Origin: Acanthacorydalis orientalis
Taxonomy: Eukaryota; Arthropoda; Insecta; Megaloptera; Corydalidae
Direction of reading: 5' to 3'
DNA: 64,000 nucleotides
NCBI GenBank assembly: GCA_034766995.1
Contig: CM068313.1
Location: forward strand, 10,916,512-10,980,511
Positions within the stretch are counted from its first letter, which is position 1; each line of letters starts with the position of its first letter. The notes beneath the pieces were generated by a model. That model was not told the origin of the DNA, searched no databases, and was given only the letters and a program-made list of their open reading frames with translations. Positions 11,100-22,230 of the stretch are shown here, in pieces. Position numbers and translations under genes: made by a program.

Positions 11100-11789
11100 A
11101 TGTGTGTATTATATAGAATAAAGAGCTTTTTGTTTTTTGTGTATTTTTTTGAGTAATGTATTTCGAAATGAAATTCATTGAATGCGTATAAGATTTCAGC
11201 TTGTTTATTTACTTGAATATTATATTCGACTATCTGGAATTTATTAATTAAAAAGTATGAAAGAACTAATAAATATTCACAAATTAATTACTTTTCATTT
11301 CACAAACCACACAATTATTTTCTGGCTACCTGTTGTTCTACGCATTCTGTTTTTAAAAATATTTATTACCAAAAAAATATTTTTATGACTATAATCCGTA
11401 AGTAAAACTGAAATGAAAGCTCGCTTTTTTGTATTTTACCGAAAGTCTACTTTAATTTTTGCGATACTTACTTAACGGATCAGAAGAAAAACAAATTCTT
11501 ATTGTGTGATACATGACGAGAACATTGACACTGTGAATAAAATCAGTATTCCTTTTTTCACTTGTAAAATAATAAAAAAAAATCGTTAAATGATTATTTG
11601 ATCATTTCTGATTGTTCCGGAGCTCATATTGAGATATAATGAGTAATTTATCAATTACAGATGGAACAATAAAGGCCTCTGTTATTTTAAATACCTCTTT
11701 ACTTAAGATATCTTTATTTGCCTATTGTAAAAAAAAAAATAAAAAAACTGAAAATGAAATGCAGAAGTAACAGAATCATATATATATTC
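11094..11789. other. Unassigned AT-rich stretch
   Basis: Nothing recognised in about 700 bp; A/T homopolymer runs only. Confidence 0.4.
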
Positions 11790-11945
11790 TGTAATTATAA
11801 CTATGTTTTTATAGATCATTGGAGTGTCTGTTTTTCATTATTAATTTCGACATGTGTGTCTTCTTCATACAGGTTTTAGAAAGAAGAATATAGAATTTGT
11901 AAAATATACCTGAAGATTATCTTTGATTATTTTCACTAGAAATTT
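11790..11945. repeat. Foldback repeat family 2, degraded arm
   Basis: 'cattggagtgtctgtttttc', 'attattaatttcgacatgtg' and 'tgtcttcttcatacaggttt' match the family 2 left arm. The CTAGT block is decayed to TTAAT. Confidence 0.5.
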
Positions 11946-12236
11946 ACATTTTAATTATATATTTAAACATTGAAATTTGTAACTTTGGAAGAAGAGGACA
12001 AAATGAAAAAAACTGATAGTGTTGCTTTTTTTTTGTTTGAAGATAAAAGAAAGTTACATAGGAATATAATAAGATAAAATATTTTTTAAGTAAATTTTAA
12101 AATAGTCGAAAAAGAAGTTGTGTATAGTTTTGATAATAGATCAAAAATGTACTGAAAAATAAACGCTTTTCGATATTAAAAAAAATGTATATAAAAAGTG
12201 TCATTTCCTTGTGCACTTTTATCAATCTATAAAAAA

Positions 12237-12268
12237 AGGAAAAGCGTACGTTTCAGTACGCTTTTCCT
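12237..12268. repeat. Perfect 13-bp hairpin
   Basis: AGGAAAAGCGTAC (12237-12249), a 6-nt loop GTTTCA and the exact complement GTACGCTTTTCCT (12256-12268). It stands just upstream of the CpG-rich island. Confidence 0.9.
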
Positions 12269-12299
12269 GGATAGTAAAAATACATAATATTACTTAAAC

Positions 12300-12960
12300 G
12301 TCTGTTCTACATTCATTAAAACGTGCGTCGGTTTTGTATACGATTTCGTATGCGTCGTACAGTGAGATATTCGTCTTATTTGAAATAAAGACATCCCGAT
12401 CTGGATAATTTTTCGTATATCTTTTGTTGGATCTCGTTTGATATGTATATCACGTATGCGTTCGGATTATCATTAGTCACGGCAACAAAACATACATATA
12501 CAGATTTAGTATAATCGACTTTATCAGCGTTTCGCAATCATCTCGAGACAAGCCCGTCGCCAGCGTTTTTTTCCGGGCGAAAATCCGGTAGAGAGCGGCG
12601 ATCGCCACGGAGAAAACATAAGCGGCGGATCGGTCGCACATCTCGGATACCACGGACTCTATGGATAGATGGATGAATGAGACGACGATGGATGTGGATT
12701 GCGGACAGTCGGACGGACGGACGGTTGGATGTATGGGATGGGGTCCGACAACAGACCGATTGTGTTGGTTGGTAGGGCGTGCGTGCGGGCGTGCGTGCGT
12801 GTTCGCGTGTACCGTCCGTCCGTTGTGTCAGGCCATAGGCGCCAGTGTTCGATTGCGGCGGAACGGAGGCGCCGATAAACTGCGATATTCGAATCGAATT
12901 AATTTATTGCGCGCTCCGCAGATAGCGTCAAAGTCGACCGGAACACACGAGTGAGGACGT
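12300..12960. promoter_or_regulatory. CpG-rich island, candidate promoter/first-exon region
   Basis: A strong local rise in GC with many CpG, CGTGCG and CGGACGGACGG blocks (peak about 12541-12950), in contrast to the AT-rich flanks. A 97-codon plus-strand frame (12661-12954) is rich in Arg, Cys and Gly and lacks recognisable features, so I treat it as a by-product of composition. CpG islands like this in an AT-rich insect-like genome often mark a 5' UTR or promoter. No splice junction proves transcription. Confidence 0.4.
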
Positions 12961-13142
12961 GAACGAAATGCGCTTGTTGTATTATCAAAAGAATAAAAAA
13001 AAAAACACGCATCTTTTTCTTCCCTCTACTTTCGTATTCCGTAACGAACGAAAAGTTTTAGCAGTTTATCACACACGGTGTGTAATTTTTTAACATTTAT
13101 TTTTACGAGATGAACGACCGATAATCTAACACACATACACAC

Positions 13143-13154
<12 letters not shown>

Positions 13155-13204
<50 letters not shown>
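13155..13204. repeat. (ACAT)n then (TA)n microsatellite
   Basis: ACATACATACAT units (13130-13154) pass into about 50 bp of TA. Confidence 0.95.
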
Positions 13205-13209
<5 letters not shown>

Positions 13210-13250
13210 AATATCCACAAGAAATTCGATGACGTCGACTTATTAATTTA

Positions 13251-13258
13251 TGACGTCA
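13251..13258. promoter_or_regulatory. CRE-like palindrome TGACGTCA
   Basis: An exact 8-bp ATF/CREB consensus; a half-like copy TGACGTCG is 20 bp upstream. Position between a (TA)n and featureless DNA gives no independent support for function. Confidence 0.25.
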
Positions 13259-13407
13259 AGATTTCATGGTACCCAAATATGTTTATCTCATATATAAACC
13301 AGCAACGTTGCAATCTACCTGCGATAATGATTATATTGCATAAATGAGTTTTAAAAAACTGACTCATTTTTTCATTCGTTTACATGTTAAGGTTTACTAT
13401 TGACAAG

Positions 13408-13455
13408 TGGTTGGGGAGCGCAACAAGCAGGAGGCAAAGCCCCCTAGTGTGTGTG
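13408..13455. repeat. GC-rich fragment of a dispersed repeat
   Basis: 'ggggagcgcaacaagcagga' followed by 'ggcaaagccccctagtgtg'. The complement of 3702-3755 has the same order of blocks (GAGCGCA, CAG, CCCCCT), which suggests two fragments of one repeat. Confidence 0.35.
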
Positions 13456-13536
13456 TATATACAAACATTCATACTGACTAGTCCTAGTCATTCGTACATT
13501 AGAAAGTTATGAATTAAAAACCAAATACACACACAC

Positions 13537-13548
<12 letters not shown>

Positions 13549-13567
<19 letters not shown>
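13549..13567. repeat. Short (CATA)n/(TA)n tract
   Basis: CACACACATACATACATACAT leads into about 19 bp of TA. Confidence 0.9.
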
Positions 13568-14079
13568 AATATTTTTAATCGTTTTTTTTAGAATGATTCT
13601 ATGTATCAAAAATAGTTATTTCAGGTAACATTCTAATTCGAAATTTAATTCACAATGACAAAAAAAATTGCAATGCAATGTGAATGAATGAATGAACTTT
13701 TAAAGTATTTTAAATTCGTACAAAATGGAAAAGTTATATGTCTAAGGATTATCTGAATTCACGTTTGGGATTTGAACGTCAAGCAGATTTTTAAGTTAAT
13801 GTATATCATTCAGCAGATCAAGTCAGTTGAATTAAGTGATTTAATTTAACATTTCTTCAATTGTTTGACAATTATTGAAAGATTAAGAAAAGAAAGATCC
13901 ATTGAATTTCGAAATTATTAATCACTATGAACATGGAAAGACATTATGAATAATAATCAGTATTATTTGTGATTATTTCAGATACAAGATTTATTTCGTT
14001 CCTATGTATCTGGAATTTGAAGTTATTTTCTTTCCCTTGAAGTCACCATTCTTTGTCTTTCTTTCTCCATTACCGTTTC
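13568..14079. other. Unassigned AT-rich stretch
   Basis: No recognisable gene; a (GAAT)n-like run 'tgaatgaatgaatgaac' is at 13680-13697. Confidence 0.4.
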
Positions 14080-14160
14080 ATCTTGCAACATTTTCAGATA
14101 CCCATTTGAAGATGAAAGACGAAACTAGTGATTGAAAAACCAAAATAAAAAATACTGACA
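14080..14160. repeat. Foldback repeat family 2, right arm
   Basis: 'atttgaagatgaaagacg' then 'aaactagtgattgaaaaacc' match the family 2 motif read on the plus strand. Confidence 0.5.
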
Positions 14161-14224
14161 TCAATTAAAAGAAAATAACTTGAATAATCAGATTTGTTAA
14201 AATGTCATTCTAGTAATAAAACGC

Positions 14225-14620
14225 TACAAAACCGGCCGTAAGATTAAAAATTAATCCAGAAATACTGAAAAATTGCTAAAAAAAAATGAGCAGTGGAGAT
14301 TGTACGAGAAGTCATGAAAAACCGAAGATGAGTGCTTTGAAACTTGTTACGAAATTAAAAATCGGTGTTGGAAATTATGTTGTTACTGAAAGAGTTCATT
14401 GAATCATCATAGAAAGAAACGTTCCATAAATAAACACAATCAAGTGGTTTGAATTTGCAAATCAGTACAAAAACTGCAAATTTGATTCCTAGAAGTAGTT
14501 AATTTCAACGTTTTTCAATCTGTTGGAAAACAGATGGTTTGGAGAAAACCCGGCGCAAGTATGGACTTAATCAAAATAAACAAATAGTAAACAGCAAAAA
14601 AGAAAAATAAAATATTACAC
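14225..14620 (+). pseudogene. Tc1-like transposase fragment
   Basis: Plus-strand reading gives 'KPKMSALKLVTKLKIGVGNYVV' split by stops, a match in order to the second helix-turn-helix of Tc1 transposases. Next come 'NTIKWFEFANQYKNCKF' (the segment before the first Asp) and 'NVFQSVGKQMVWRKPGAS', the block that follows the first catalytic Asp. The Ser-Asp-Glu motif is lost and the remainder, including the second and third acidic residues, cannot be traced. It is more similar to Tc1 than to mariner because of the WRKPG block. Both ends are truncated. Confidence 0.6.
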
Positions 14621-14824
14621 TCATTGTACAAAACACTATGATTACACCTCAATCTGATAATTTTCGTCGTTTTGGTAGATCCGAACGACAGGTAGATTTT
14701 AGAGAATGAGACTCTAAAATATACTTGAAAACGAAGACCATCAAATCGTACATCCTATTTTACAGTTATTTTTATGATTTACAAAATGAGTATGGATAAA
14801 ATATGAGGCTCGATGTGATAAATG

Positions 14825-14945
14825 AATAATTAAGATATGGAAAAATCTCAGTACACTTCAGCGCTCTCAGGAATCGAAATGCAGATAAACAACAATTAAA
14901 AATGATCAAATTCATTGATTATTTATTCGCGGATAGAGAGAGAAT
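14825..14945. repeat. Foldback repeat family 1, right arm only
   Basis: 'cgctctcaggaatcgaaatg' then 'cagataaacaacaatt' and 'aaaaatgatcaaattcattg'. The stem-loop between CTCAGGA and CGAAA is deleted. Confidence 0.5.
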
Positions 14946-15186
14946 AATTTATGAATGATAATTAATTAATAATTTTCTATGATTTAAATCTAAGGATGAT
15001 TGCATTACCATCTAAGTGGAAAAAAAACGTCCGCATCAAAGACAACATAAATTATTGAACATTTTGATTAAAAAAAAGAACATTTTTCTAATGTTCCTCT
15101 TTACAGTTCTCCCGGAATAAAAAAAAATGTATACTACGTTTTACTGTATCATAAAGGAATGGAATTAAATATATTTTAATGATTAA

Positions 15187-15188
<2 letters not shown>

Positions 15189-15248
<60 letters not shown>
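15189..15248. repeat. (TA)n microsatellite
   Basis: About 60 bp of pure TA. Confidence 0.97.
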
Positions 15249-15252
<4 letters not shown>

Positions 15253-15555
15253 CAACATATTTTTTTTATTAAACAGTCAGTTGACACCCGATGATTTAAA
15301 TAATGTGCCGGTTGTTGAAGTATTATTATCAGATTCATATCTCTATGACTAATACATTGCAGGTTTCAGTAACTACGTACATTGAACGCAATAAAGAAAT
15401 TTCATTAATTTAGTCATGCGAAAATATTGACAGTGCATATGTTATGCAAACAAGTTTTATTTCCAAGAATATTAAAATACCCTCTGTTTTGTTTCTAGGT
15501 GTATACCGTATGTACAATTGTATGCACATTTGTCTGCATTTCGAACCAGTATAGA

Positions 15556-15558
<3 letters not shown>
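15249..15558. other. Unassigned AT-rich stretch
   Basis: No feature recognised between two (TA)n tracts about 310 bp apart. Confidence 0.4.

Positions 15559-15623
<65 letters not shown>
15559..15623. repeat. (TA)n microsatellite
   Basis: About 65 bp of pure TA. Confidence 0.97.
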
Positions 15624-15626
<3 letters not shown>

Positions 15627-16075
15627 CATACATATTGCACCTGTTTATCTGCCTCAGTCGTATATGTTTATAATGACACCTGCCTGATATAATATCTACC
15701 CCATTCTTGCAATATCAGTCAATGTAAATATCAATATAAAATATATATTTGCACTTTTTTGCATTAACTTTTATCTAAAATATATGTTATCGTAAAGGGA
15801 TTATTTTACAAAGAGTGGAAACGTATAAATTTACAACGCAATAATGCATGTGTGTATACAGGCGAAAAAAATATACACATTGATGAATTATTTTAATTTC
15901 GAGTTGACTTTCTTTGTTTGAAATTGAGTGAAAGAGTAATACATTTGATTATGTGATAATGAATTAATATGTTAGTAATTTAAAAAGTTTCAATCTTGAT
16001 AGTGAAATAATTTATTCATATTCTTGGAAATACTTTTATTTTTTTTAATATAATTTCACTGAAATTCAATACACG
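15624..16075. other. Unassigned AT-rich stretch
   Basis: About 450 bp with no recognisable feature. Confidence 0.4.
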
Positions 16076-16079
16076 TTGA

Positions 16080-16345
16080 CAAGAGATGATCCATTGTCTT
16101 TGTCTTAGTCCGATTGCTCAATGTATCCAAAATAATCGTTCACTGCCGATTTCAGTTCATCGTTTGAAGAAAATCGCTTGCCGTTAAGCAATTTTTGGAG
16201 GTTTGGGAATTGATGGAAGTCAGTCGGAGCGAAATCGAGTGAATACAGCAGATAGGGCACCAAATCGTACTTCAATTCGGCGATTTTTGCCACAGAAAGG
16301 ACACGTTTACCGACATATGGATTATTCTGACGAAAAATATGTTTT
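16080..16345 (-). pseudogene. Mariner transposase C-terminal fragment
   Basis: On the minus strand the block 'VLSVAKIAELKYDLVPYLLY' leads into 'SLDFAPTDFHQFPNLQKLL', the third catalytic Asp region. It continues 'NGKRFSSNDELKSAVNDYF' and ends 'GYIEQSD' at a stop near 16107. The frame is open for 62 codons. The first two catalytic blocks are missing upstream, where the similarity ends at about 16345, so this is a 5'-truncated copy. The final Trp-rich tail of the family is also absent. Confidence 0.8.
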
Positions 16346-16538
16346 GTTTTTTTATCAGCTCAATCTTTTTTCACAACTTGTATAGTTTAGTTCGTCTAAA
16401 TGGTTATCATAACACTCTCTCTTCATCGTGTTACTTTCTGAAAGATAATCAATCAACAATATCCACTTAGTATCGCAGAAAAATGGAAGCTATAAACATT
16501 CCTGCAAACTAAATAGACATTTTCTATTTCGGTGGCAG

Positions 16539-16572
16539 AGATTCACGATCTAGTCCAGTAGATCGTGAATCT
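16539..16572. repeat. Perfect 14-bp hairpin
   Basis: AGATTCACGATCTA (16539-16552), loop GTCCAG and the exact complement TAGATCGTGAATCT (16559-16572). A further 'ctagtctaatcgatatagtc' follows. Confidence 0.9.
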
Positions 16573-16858
16573 AGTCTAATCGATATAGTCCAGATTTAAT
16601 CCCTATCGATTTTTACTTGTTTCTAAATTCGAAAAAAAGAGTTACGTACGAAGAAATTTGAGAATTATGAAGAGGTGATGGCAGCAATTTCAACTCAATT
16701 TAGGTCGAAAGACAGAAGATAGTTTTCTGTTAAGAAGCTCATTCAAAGATTTGTAAAATGTATTTAAAGTCAAGAGAAAATATACTGGAAAACAAAAATA
16801 ATGACTGGTTCTGTTTTAACCATCTTTGTTTTCATTCCGCGAATTTCTTGACCTTCCT

Positions 16859-16928
<70 letters not shown>
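16859..16928. repeat. (TC)n(TA)n compound microsatellite
   Basis: About 20 bp of TC joined to about 50 bp of TA with one C interruption, then ACACACA. Confidence 0.97.
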
Positions 16929-16936
<8 letters not shown>

Positions 16937-17357
16937 AGTCTATAATTAAAACTTCATGCCTGCGTTCTCGTACCATTGATATCAGGTGACATAATTTAAT
17001 ATACATATTCGATTAGTTATCAAATAAACAGACAAATTTTAATTTGATATTATGCATTACACTGAAGACCTTTTTAATTGGTAAACAGGTATTACGCCGA
17101 TTTTCTTATACAGATACACACTGTATATAGTCAGATATTTGTCGAAAGTATTCATAAAACGACAAGTTTTTCATTAAATTTTATGGCTCGTTTTTTAATT
17201 ACTCGACTTTATATTTCTTTTTTAAATTGAAATATATTGATCTTTTTTTTTTATTTCGATCTTTCCAATTTTAGATTTACTCGTTATGGACGGCGATAAT
17301 TTTTTTAATATTACATCAAGTAGTTAGCATATTAATTACAGTTTTAATCAAAGTTTG

Positions 17358-17364
<7 letters not shown>
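16929..17364. other. Unassigned AT-rich stretch
   Basis: No recognisable feature in about 430 bp. Confidence 0.4.

Positions 17365-17399
<35 letters not shown>
17365..17399. repeat. (TA)n microsatellite
   Basis: About 35 bp of TA flanked by ATAC on both sides. Confidence 0.95.
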
Positions 17400-17403
<4 letters not shown>

Positions 17404-17751
17404 ATAAATTGTTATTATTAATTAGTTCAATACTTGAAGAAGTCTCGAGTCATATTCTTCAATTAATAATTGTTCGATTTACATAATGATACATTTTACG
17501 AATATTGTGATGTTTGTTAACTTTACTTACTTTGTTATCAAATTTATTAGTACCTAATTTACACCTAGATCCTAATTTTAATATACTTGCATAGTACCTT
17601 TTTAACAGCTTATTATAAATAAAAATTTAATGTCTTAAACATATAGTGGTCTTTCACTGTGTCTAGTGTATTAAAATATTCAACGTTTATATTAAATATT
17701 TACACAACACTTCTTAATAAACGAAGAAAATCATGCGGATTTTGGTTAATA

Positions 17752-18298
17752 TTAGGTTGATAGAAAAATAATTGCGGTTTGTGACCTTCAAATTCATATA
17801 CATTTGATTTTCCTAGCTGTTTTAAGTGATCCAGAACTGTTGGATGACTAGTGCCTAACTTTTGTGCAATCTCTCGAATTTTGAGTAGTTCTAATTCAAC
17901 TAACACCTTCCGTCGGTCGTTATGAACTGAAGAAGGACGCGTGCGACCTTCTTCATGTTCCAGGCTCTCGTCCCCAGCACGAAATTTTTGGAACCACCAT
18001 TGCACCGTACGTTCCCTAAAAGTACCCACACCAAAAGGCATCGTTTAGTTTACGATCAGTTTCTGCTGCTTTACCATCCGTTTTGAACACATACAAAAAA
18101 ATCCTCTTATTAGTTTGTTTTCCATTTTTAGTTCAATACTTCAATTTGAAGCAAATTATTAATAAAACCAAAGTCGGTGTTACCAAAATACAGACCGAAA
18201 AGTACACTTTAAAATGATATTAACATGACTTTACCATTGAAAAAATTAAGTTTGGAATTCAGAAAACAAAAAACCGCAATTATTTTCCTACTACCTAA
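17752..18298 (-). mobile_element. Internally deleted mariner, 547 bp (copy 1)
   Basis: The left end begins TTAGGTTGATAG followed by AAAAATAATTGCGGTTT. The right end finishes AAACCGCAATTATTTTCC then TACTACCTAA, so the two ends are inverted repeats. A TA lies outside the left end; the right flank is TT and not TA. On the minus strand it carries the N-terminal half of a mariner transposase: 'GTFRERTVQWWFQKFRAGDES' is the first helix-turn-helix block and 'IREIAQKLGTSHPTVLDHLKQ' the second. The frame then runs into 'VYEFEGHKPQLFFYQPN', which is encoded by the element's own terminal sequence. The whole catalytic domain is missing. It is therefore non-autonomous but could still supply ends. See 31630-32176 for a second copy with the same layout and length. 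Confidence 0.88.
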
Positions 18299-18469
18299 TT
18301 GATTAATCAGTTTTATCCGCCGTATATTTTTTTAACAGCAACAAGTGTTTCTTGGAAGTAAAAACTTGAGTATATATGAAAATATCGAGGAATAAAATCT
18401 CACAGATAAATTTGTACTGTAAAATATCCGAATTTGAAAGAAACAATGCTTTGACAAATGCACTTTTCA

Positions 18470-18660
18470 CTCTCTTCACAAATCATCATAGTTTTTCTTT
18501 CAAAAATTAAATCTAAAATCTTATAAAGCTTAACTATTGAATTATTTACATGACGATTATCAATGGGCATAAGCAACAATCAAAAGTGATCAGTGATCTT
18601 TCATTGAACATTTTTGTCCAGGAAAACTTTCATGGTTTTCGGATGAGTGAAAGATTCATA
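18470..18660. repeat. Foldback repeat family 1, degraded copy
   Basis: 'ggcataagcaacaatcaaaa' then 'gtgatcagtgatctttcatt' and 'gaacatttttgtccaggaaa' give the right arm. The left arm is reduced and the stem-loop motif is missing. Confidence 0.5.
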
Positions 18661-19319
18661 TGTGGGAGACAATATCAAGAATTAAATATATCATTTCTTT
18701 GAATTGAGAAAAATGCATGATTGTTTCTACTTTCAACCGAATCAAACTCTATAATAATATCCCTTATTTAATGAAACCGATTTTTGTTAAAAGAAATCAA
18801 TGATCACATTAAATAAAAAACACTATTCAATCCCATATTTTTTTTAAAAAAAATCTCGTTTACAAATAACGAACGACACGTCATTAAAAACAAATTGAAA
18901 ACAGAATGAAAGCAATCTCTGATTCAATATAAATGTAGTGACATGATAATTACACAGTAGTTACAACGTTAATTAAAAAAAAAATACCTTTACGAAAACA
19001 CTTGTTCCCACATCTCAGTAATTTATTATTTAACTGCGTGTGTGGTGTTGCATTGTACATTATCGATTGTGTTTGATAGTTTGTCGTTAATTGTTGTAAT
19101 AAAACAAATTAACATTCATTGCACAGTGTGTATATATTTCAGTATGAAAAAAAATGTACTAAACGTGCACTACTCGAAGCATTGACACTCTAGAACATAT
19201 TTCACGTTACAATAGGAACACAGGATATTATTTTTCACGTACTGCAGTTGAAGTGCATATTTTTATTAATGCTACAAAACCGTGTTCGAGATTTAACTAG
19301 GTGTACTTGACACAAATGA

Positions 19320-19321
<2 letters not shown>
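18661..19321. other. Unassigned AT-rich stretch
   Basis: About 660 bp with no recognisable gene. Confidence 0.4.

Positions 19322-19374
<53 letters not shown>
19322..19374. repeat. (TA)n microsatellite
   Basis: About 53 bp of pure TA ending just before a mariner remnant. Confidence 0.97.
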
Positions 19375-19380
<6 letters not shown>

Positions 19381-19394
19381 TAAATCAAATGTAT

Positions 19395-20260
19395 AAATTA
19401 GTTCGGTGCCTCTAAATTGAATCAGTCATAACTCTGTTTTAAATTAAAATATTTTCTCGTCGTTTTAGGATTTCGGAGCACCAACTTTAACATTTAAAAA
19501 CACTATGTATCTTGACCAATCAGTTGTCTTGACTTTACAAAATAGTAGAGGACACGATGGCGTTCGAAAAGTAGCATATTAGGTATTGCATACTTTTTTC
19601 ATTCCTGTTGAAAAAATGATGCCGAAGCCGCGGGAATGGAAGATGTTCTGATGTATAAAACCTGAAAAAAAATATTTAAAGGTTTCGGAGTAACGATTTT
19701 GACCTTTCCGATCGAAAATGTTTTGGAAAAATTTGAAGACGAAGAGTTTGAGTAGCTGTTAAGTGAAAAATCTGCTCAGACTGAACAGGAACTCGCTCAA
19801 TAATTCGGAGTTACTTAGCAAGCAATTTCCTATCCTCTACATCGGATGCGAAAAATTCGAAAGCTTGGCCGATAGGTCTATAGATTTCACATGAACTCAG
19901 TCTGGAAAACAAAGGAAGAAGAAGAAGGCTATGTCCTCTCTCGCACAGTTCAAAAGGAAGTATTTTCTGCATAAAATCATAACGATGGATGCAAAATTGA
20001 TTTTAAGGCGCTGAAAATCATGACTTACACCCGGTGAACCATCGACATTGACTCCAAAACCAAATATTCACATCAAAAAAGTGTTATTCTTATTTGGTGT
20101 TATATTAAGGATGTGGTGTGCTATGAATTGCTCGAATCTCGTCAGACTGTAAATTCAGAGTGTTAATAACAGCAGCTCATTCATTTGAATGACGAATCAG
20201 ATAGAAAAATACTTACTATTCACTGGCGAATAAACAAGGCAAGTCATCAACATTTTTTTT
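19395..20260 (+). pseudogene. Mariner remnant, cecropia/mauritiana-like, 3' truncated
   Basis: The first 200 bp match 36345-36560 and 61600-61790, so three copies of one family are present. Reading through frameshifts, the N-terminus is recognisable near 19555. The second domain follows as 'LLSEKSAQTEQELAQ' and 'FGVTQAISYPLHRMRKI'. The first catalytic region reads 'NHNDG' or 'ITMDAK', depending on frame, near 19985. It is followed by 'PGEPSTLTPKPNIHIKKV' (about 20030-20080), 'KDVVCYELLESRQTVNSE' and 'QQLIHLND'. Similarity stops near 20260, before the second and third Asp. Many stops make it inactive. The order of these blocks is that of the Mos1/cecropia-type mariners, though the sublineage is my inference. 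Confidence 0.78.
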
Positions 20261-20352
20261 ATAGTCAAATAATTCTTTAATCATTTGTAAGTATTATTTT
20301 TTTATTTTTTAACTCTCAAAAAATTTCGAAATTTTTAAACATTCATTAAGAA

Positions 20353-20390
<38 letters not shown>

Positions 20391-20391
20391 A
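20353..20391. repeat. (TC)n(TA)n compound microsatellite
   Basis: About 16 bp of TC joined to about 24 bp of TA. Confidence 0.95.
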
Positions 20392-20669
20392 TGTAATACA
20401 TAAATTTGTATTTTTCCTACATACACGACGCTTATTTTAAATAATAAGTTTCCCATTCCCGAAATTGTTTCAGATGAAAACAAAAACCTAAACTAGATGT
20501 GATAACCCCTTTTATAACAAATAATTACCTCTAACCGTATCTGATTCGTCATCTGCTTCCACAAAACATTTCCGAAATCAATCGACGCGATATTAAAACG
20601 TTATTCGATAAATAAACATTCCCATAACCACAATTACAAACAGATAACAATCACAAATTTCCTTTTAAT

Positions 20670-21020
20670 AAATCATCATCGTACGAAGAAATCAGGACAG
20701 GATCTTATTAGAGCTTTTCGAGTCGATTTAATGTCTCGTAAATAATATAAGAGTGTAAGCGGAGCCACGCACACAATCAGACATACACACTGAGAGAGAC
20801 ATATAAATATTTCGCGGCGGCGTTTGATGATCGAGGAAAGACTGTACGAGGACGCCGCGTGGGGAAACCATAAGCGAGGGTGTAAATGTATTTTGACCCT
20901 GTCCGTCGTAATTCGTTTTGACACATTTATTCCACGGTGTTTTTTTTATGGGCGCAACACCAACATACAAAATGACATCGGTTGTGTGACCGGACTGACC
21001 ACGTGACGGGATCACTTCCC
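20670..21020. other. GC/CpG-enriched island
   Basis: Balanced composition with CpG-rich pieces ('ttcgcggcggcg' and 'gacgccgcgtgggg'). Short frames on both strands (for example 20728-21015, minus) have no recognisable features. It could be a regulatory region or an exon; no splice pair is evident. Confidence 0.3.
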
Positions 21021-21132
21021 GAAATAATCATCGTGACAGGATATTAGAACAAGACAACTTGAACACTAATGTCTGCTTGTATTTTTTATTTTATTTTATT
21101 TAATGTTTTTTTTGTGTGGCAATTACTTAGGT

Positions 21133-21136
<4 letters not shown>

Positions 21137-21191
<55 letters not shown>

Positions 21192-21208
21192 AGAGAGAGA
21201 GAGAGAGA
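21137..21208. repeat. (TA)n(TG)n(GA)n compound microsatellite
   Basis: About 44 bp TA, then GTGTGTGTGT, then GAGAGAGAGA. Confidence 0.97.
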
Positions 21209-21451
21209 TTATATTGGTGTTTTTGTGATGGAATTAATTCATAGTTTTTAGCATGAACGGTAAAATTAGAAAGTGTGTTTCTGGATAATTAAAAAAAATA
21301 TTTTTTTGTGAAATTTAGAATTGAAATATTAATTTAGAATAATGAATTTCAATATAATTTATTCATATTAAAATTATAACTAAAAACATGTCATGTAATT
21401 AAAGATTTTCATATAAATTCTAGTGTTTTTTCTTTAAAAAAAATATATTTT

Positions 21452-21550
21452 GTCCTGGTAGTTTCGTACTCTTGGATCAACTGTCTCTGTTCCCACCACT
21501 ATTTTCGACACGAATGCTATCATTAAGTGTATGTTGAACACTTCTCACTG
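21452..21550. repeat. Foldback repeat family 2, left arm
   Basis: 'tgtcctggtagtttcgtac', 'tcttggatcaactgtctctg', 'ccactattttcgacacgaat' and 'gctatcattaagtg' follow the family order. Confidence 0.55.
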
Positions 21551-21989
21551 TTCAAGAGTCTATCAATGTCAAAAAGGATTCAACATCTACCAGAGGATGG
21601 AACTCATATCGAACTTCTAGTGGAGAACACATTCAACTGGCCTAAATTATGAAGACAACTAAGACAGCTTATCAATCGGAACACATGTATAAAAACAGTC
21701 ACTCAACTTTTTTGATATATATTTTACTTTTTTGATTTTTCCGTACTTAATATATTGTTCCTATCAGAAAATATTTTCATCGTGAAATATTTTTATATAA
21801 AAATTGGTTGAAAAATTTGCATATGGGCTGATTGAATGGTTTCAGATATTTGGATGAAACAAAAAAAAGGGAAAAACTTGAAATATAAACTTTCAAATTC
21901 TGTAATTATTATTTAACGTAATCGGTACCATTATCAATACATTCTAAGCAATTTAAATTTCTTTAGTTCTTCAGTGAAAAAACCTGACT
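21551..21989. other. Unassigned stretch
   Basis: Nothing certain; 'caacatctaccagaggatgg' and the following 100 bp are less AT-rich than the flanks. Confidence 0.35.
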
Positions 21990-22230
21990 AGATTTTTCAG
22001 TTAGTCATAGCTGAACTATGCTCCATGATGATGAAATGAGACCACACTCTTTAATACAGTTCCCAAAGGTCCTAAAATAGAATAACTGAAAGTCCTCATA
22101 CATTATTCTTTCAATCCAGATTGGACACCATCTGACTTTCATTTATTCCTGAAACTTACAAATATTTTAAAAAGAAAGCTTCCTTATAACAATGTGAGAC
22201 CAAATACTTAAAAATTCACCCAATTCTCAA
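21990..22230 (+). pseudogene. Mariner transposase catalytic fragment
   Basis: The plus strand reads 'HDDEMRPHSLIQ' (second Asp block), then 'KVLIHYSFNPDWTPSDFHLF' (in part across a frameshift), which is the third Asp block, and 'LKLTNILKRKLPYNNV'. N- and C-terminal parts are missing. It is directly followed by a second, different copy of the same region (next entry). Confidence 0.7.

Noticed and set aside
12661..12954. 97-codon plus-strand frame in the first CpG island
   Set aside because: Its residues follow the CGTG/GGAC simple-sequence composition and it lacks any family resemblance.
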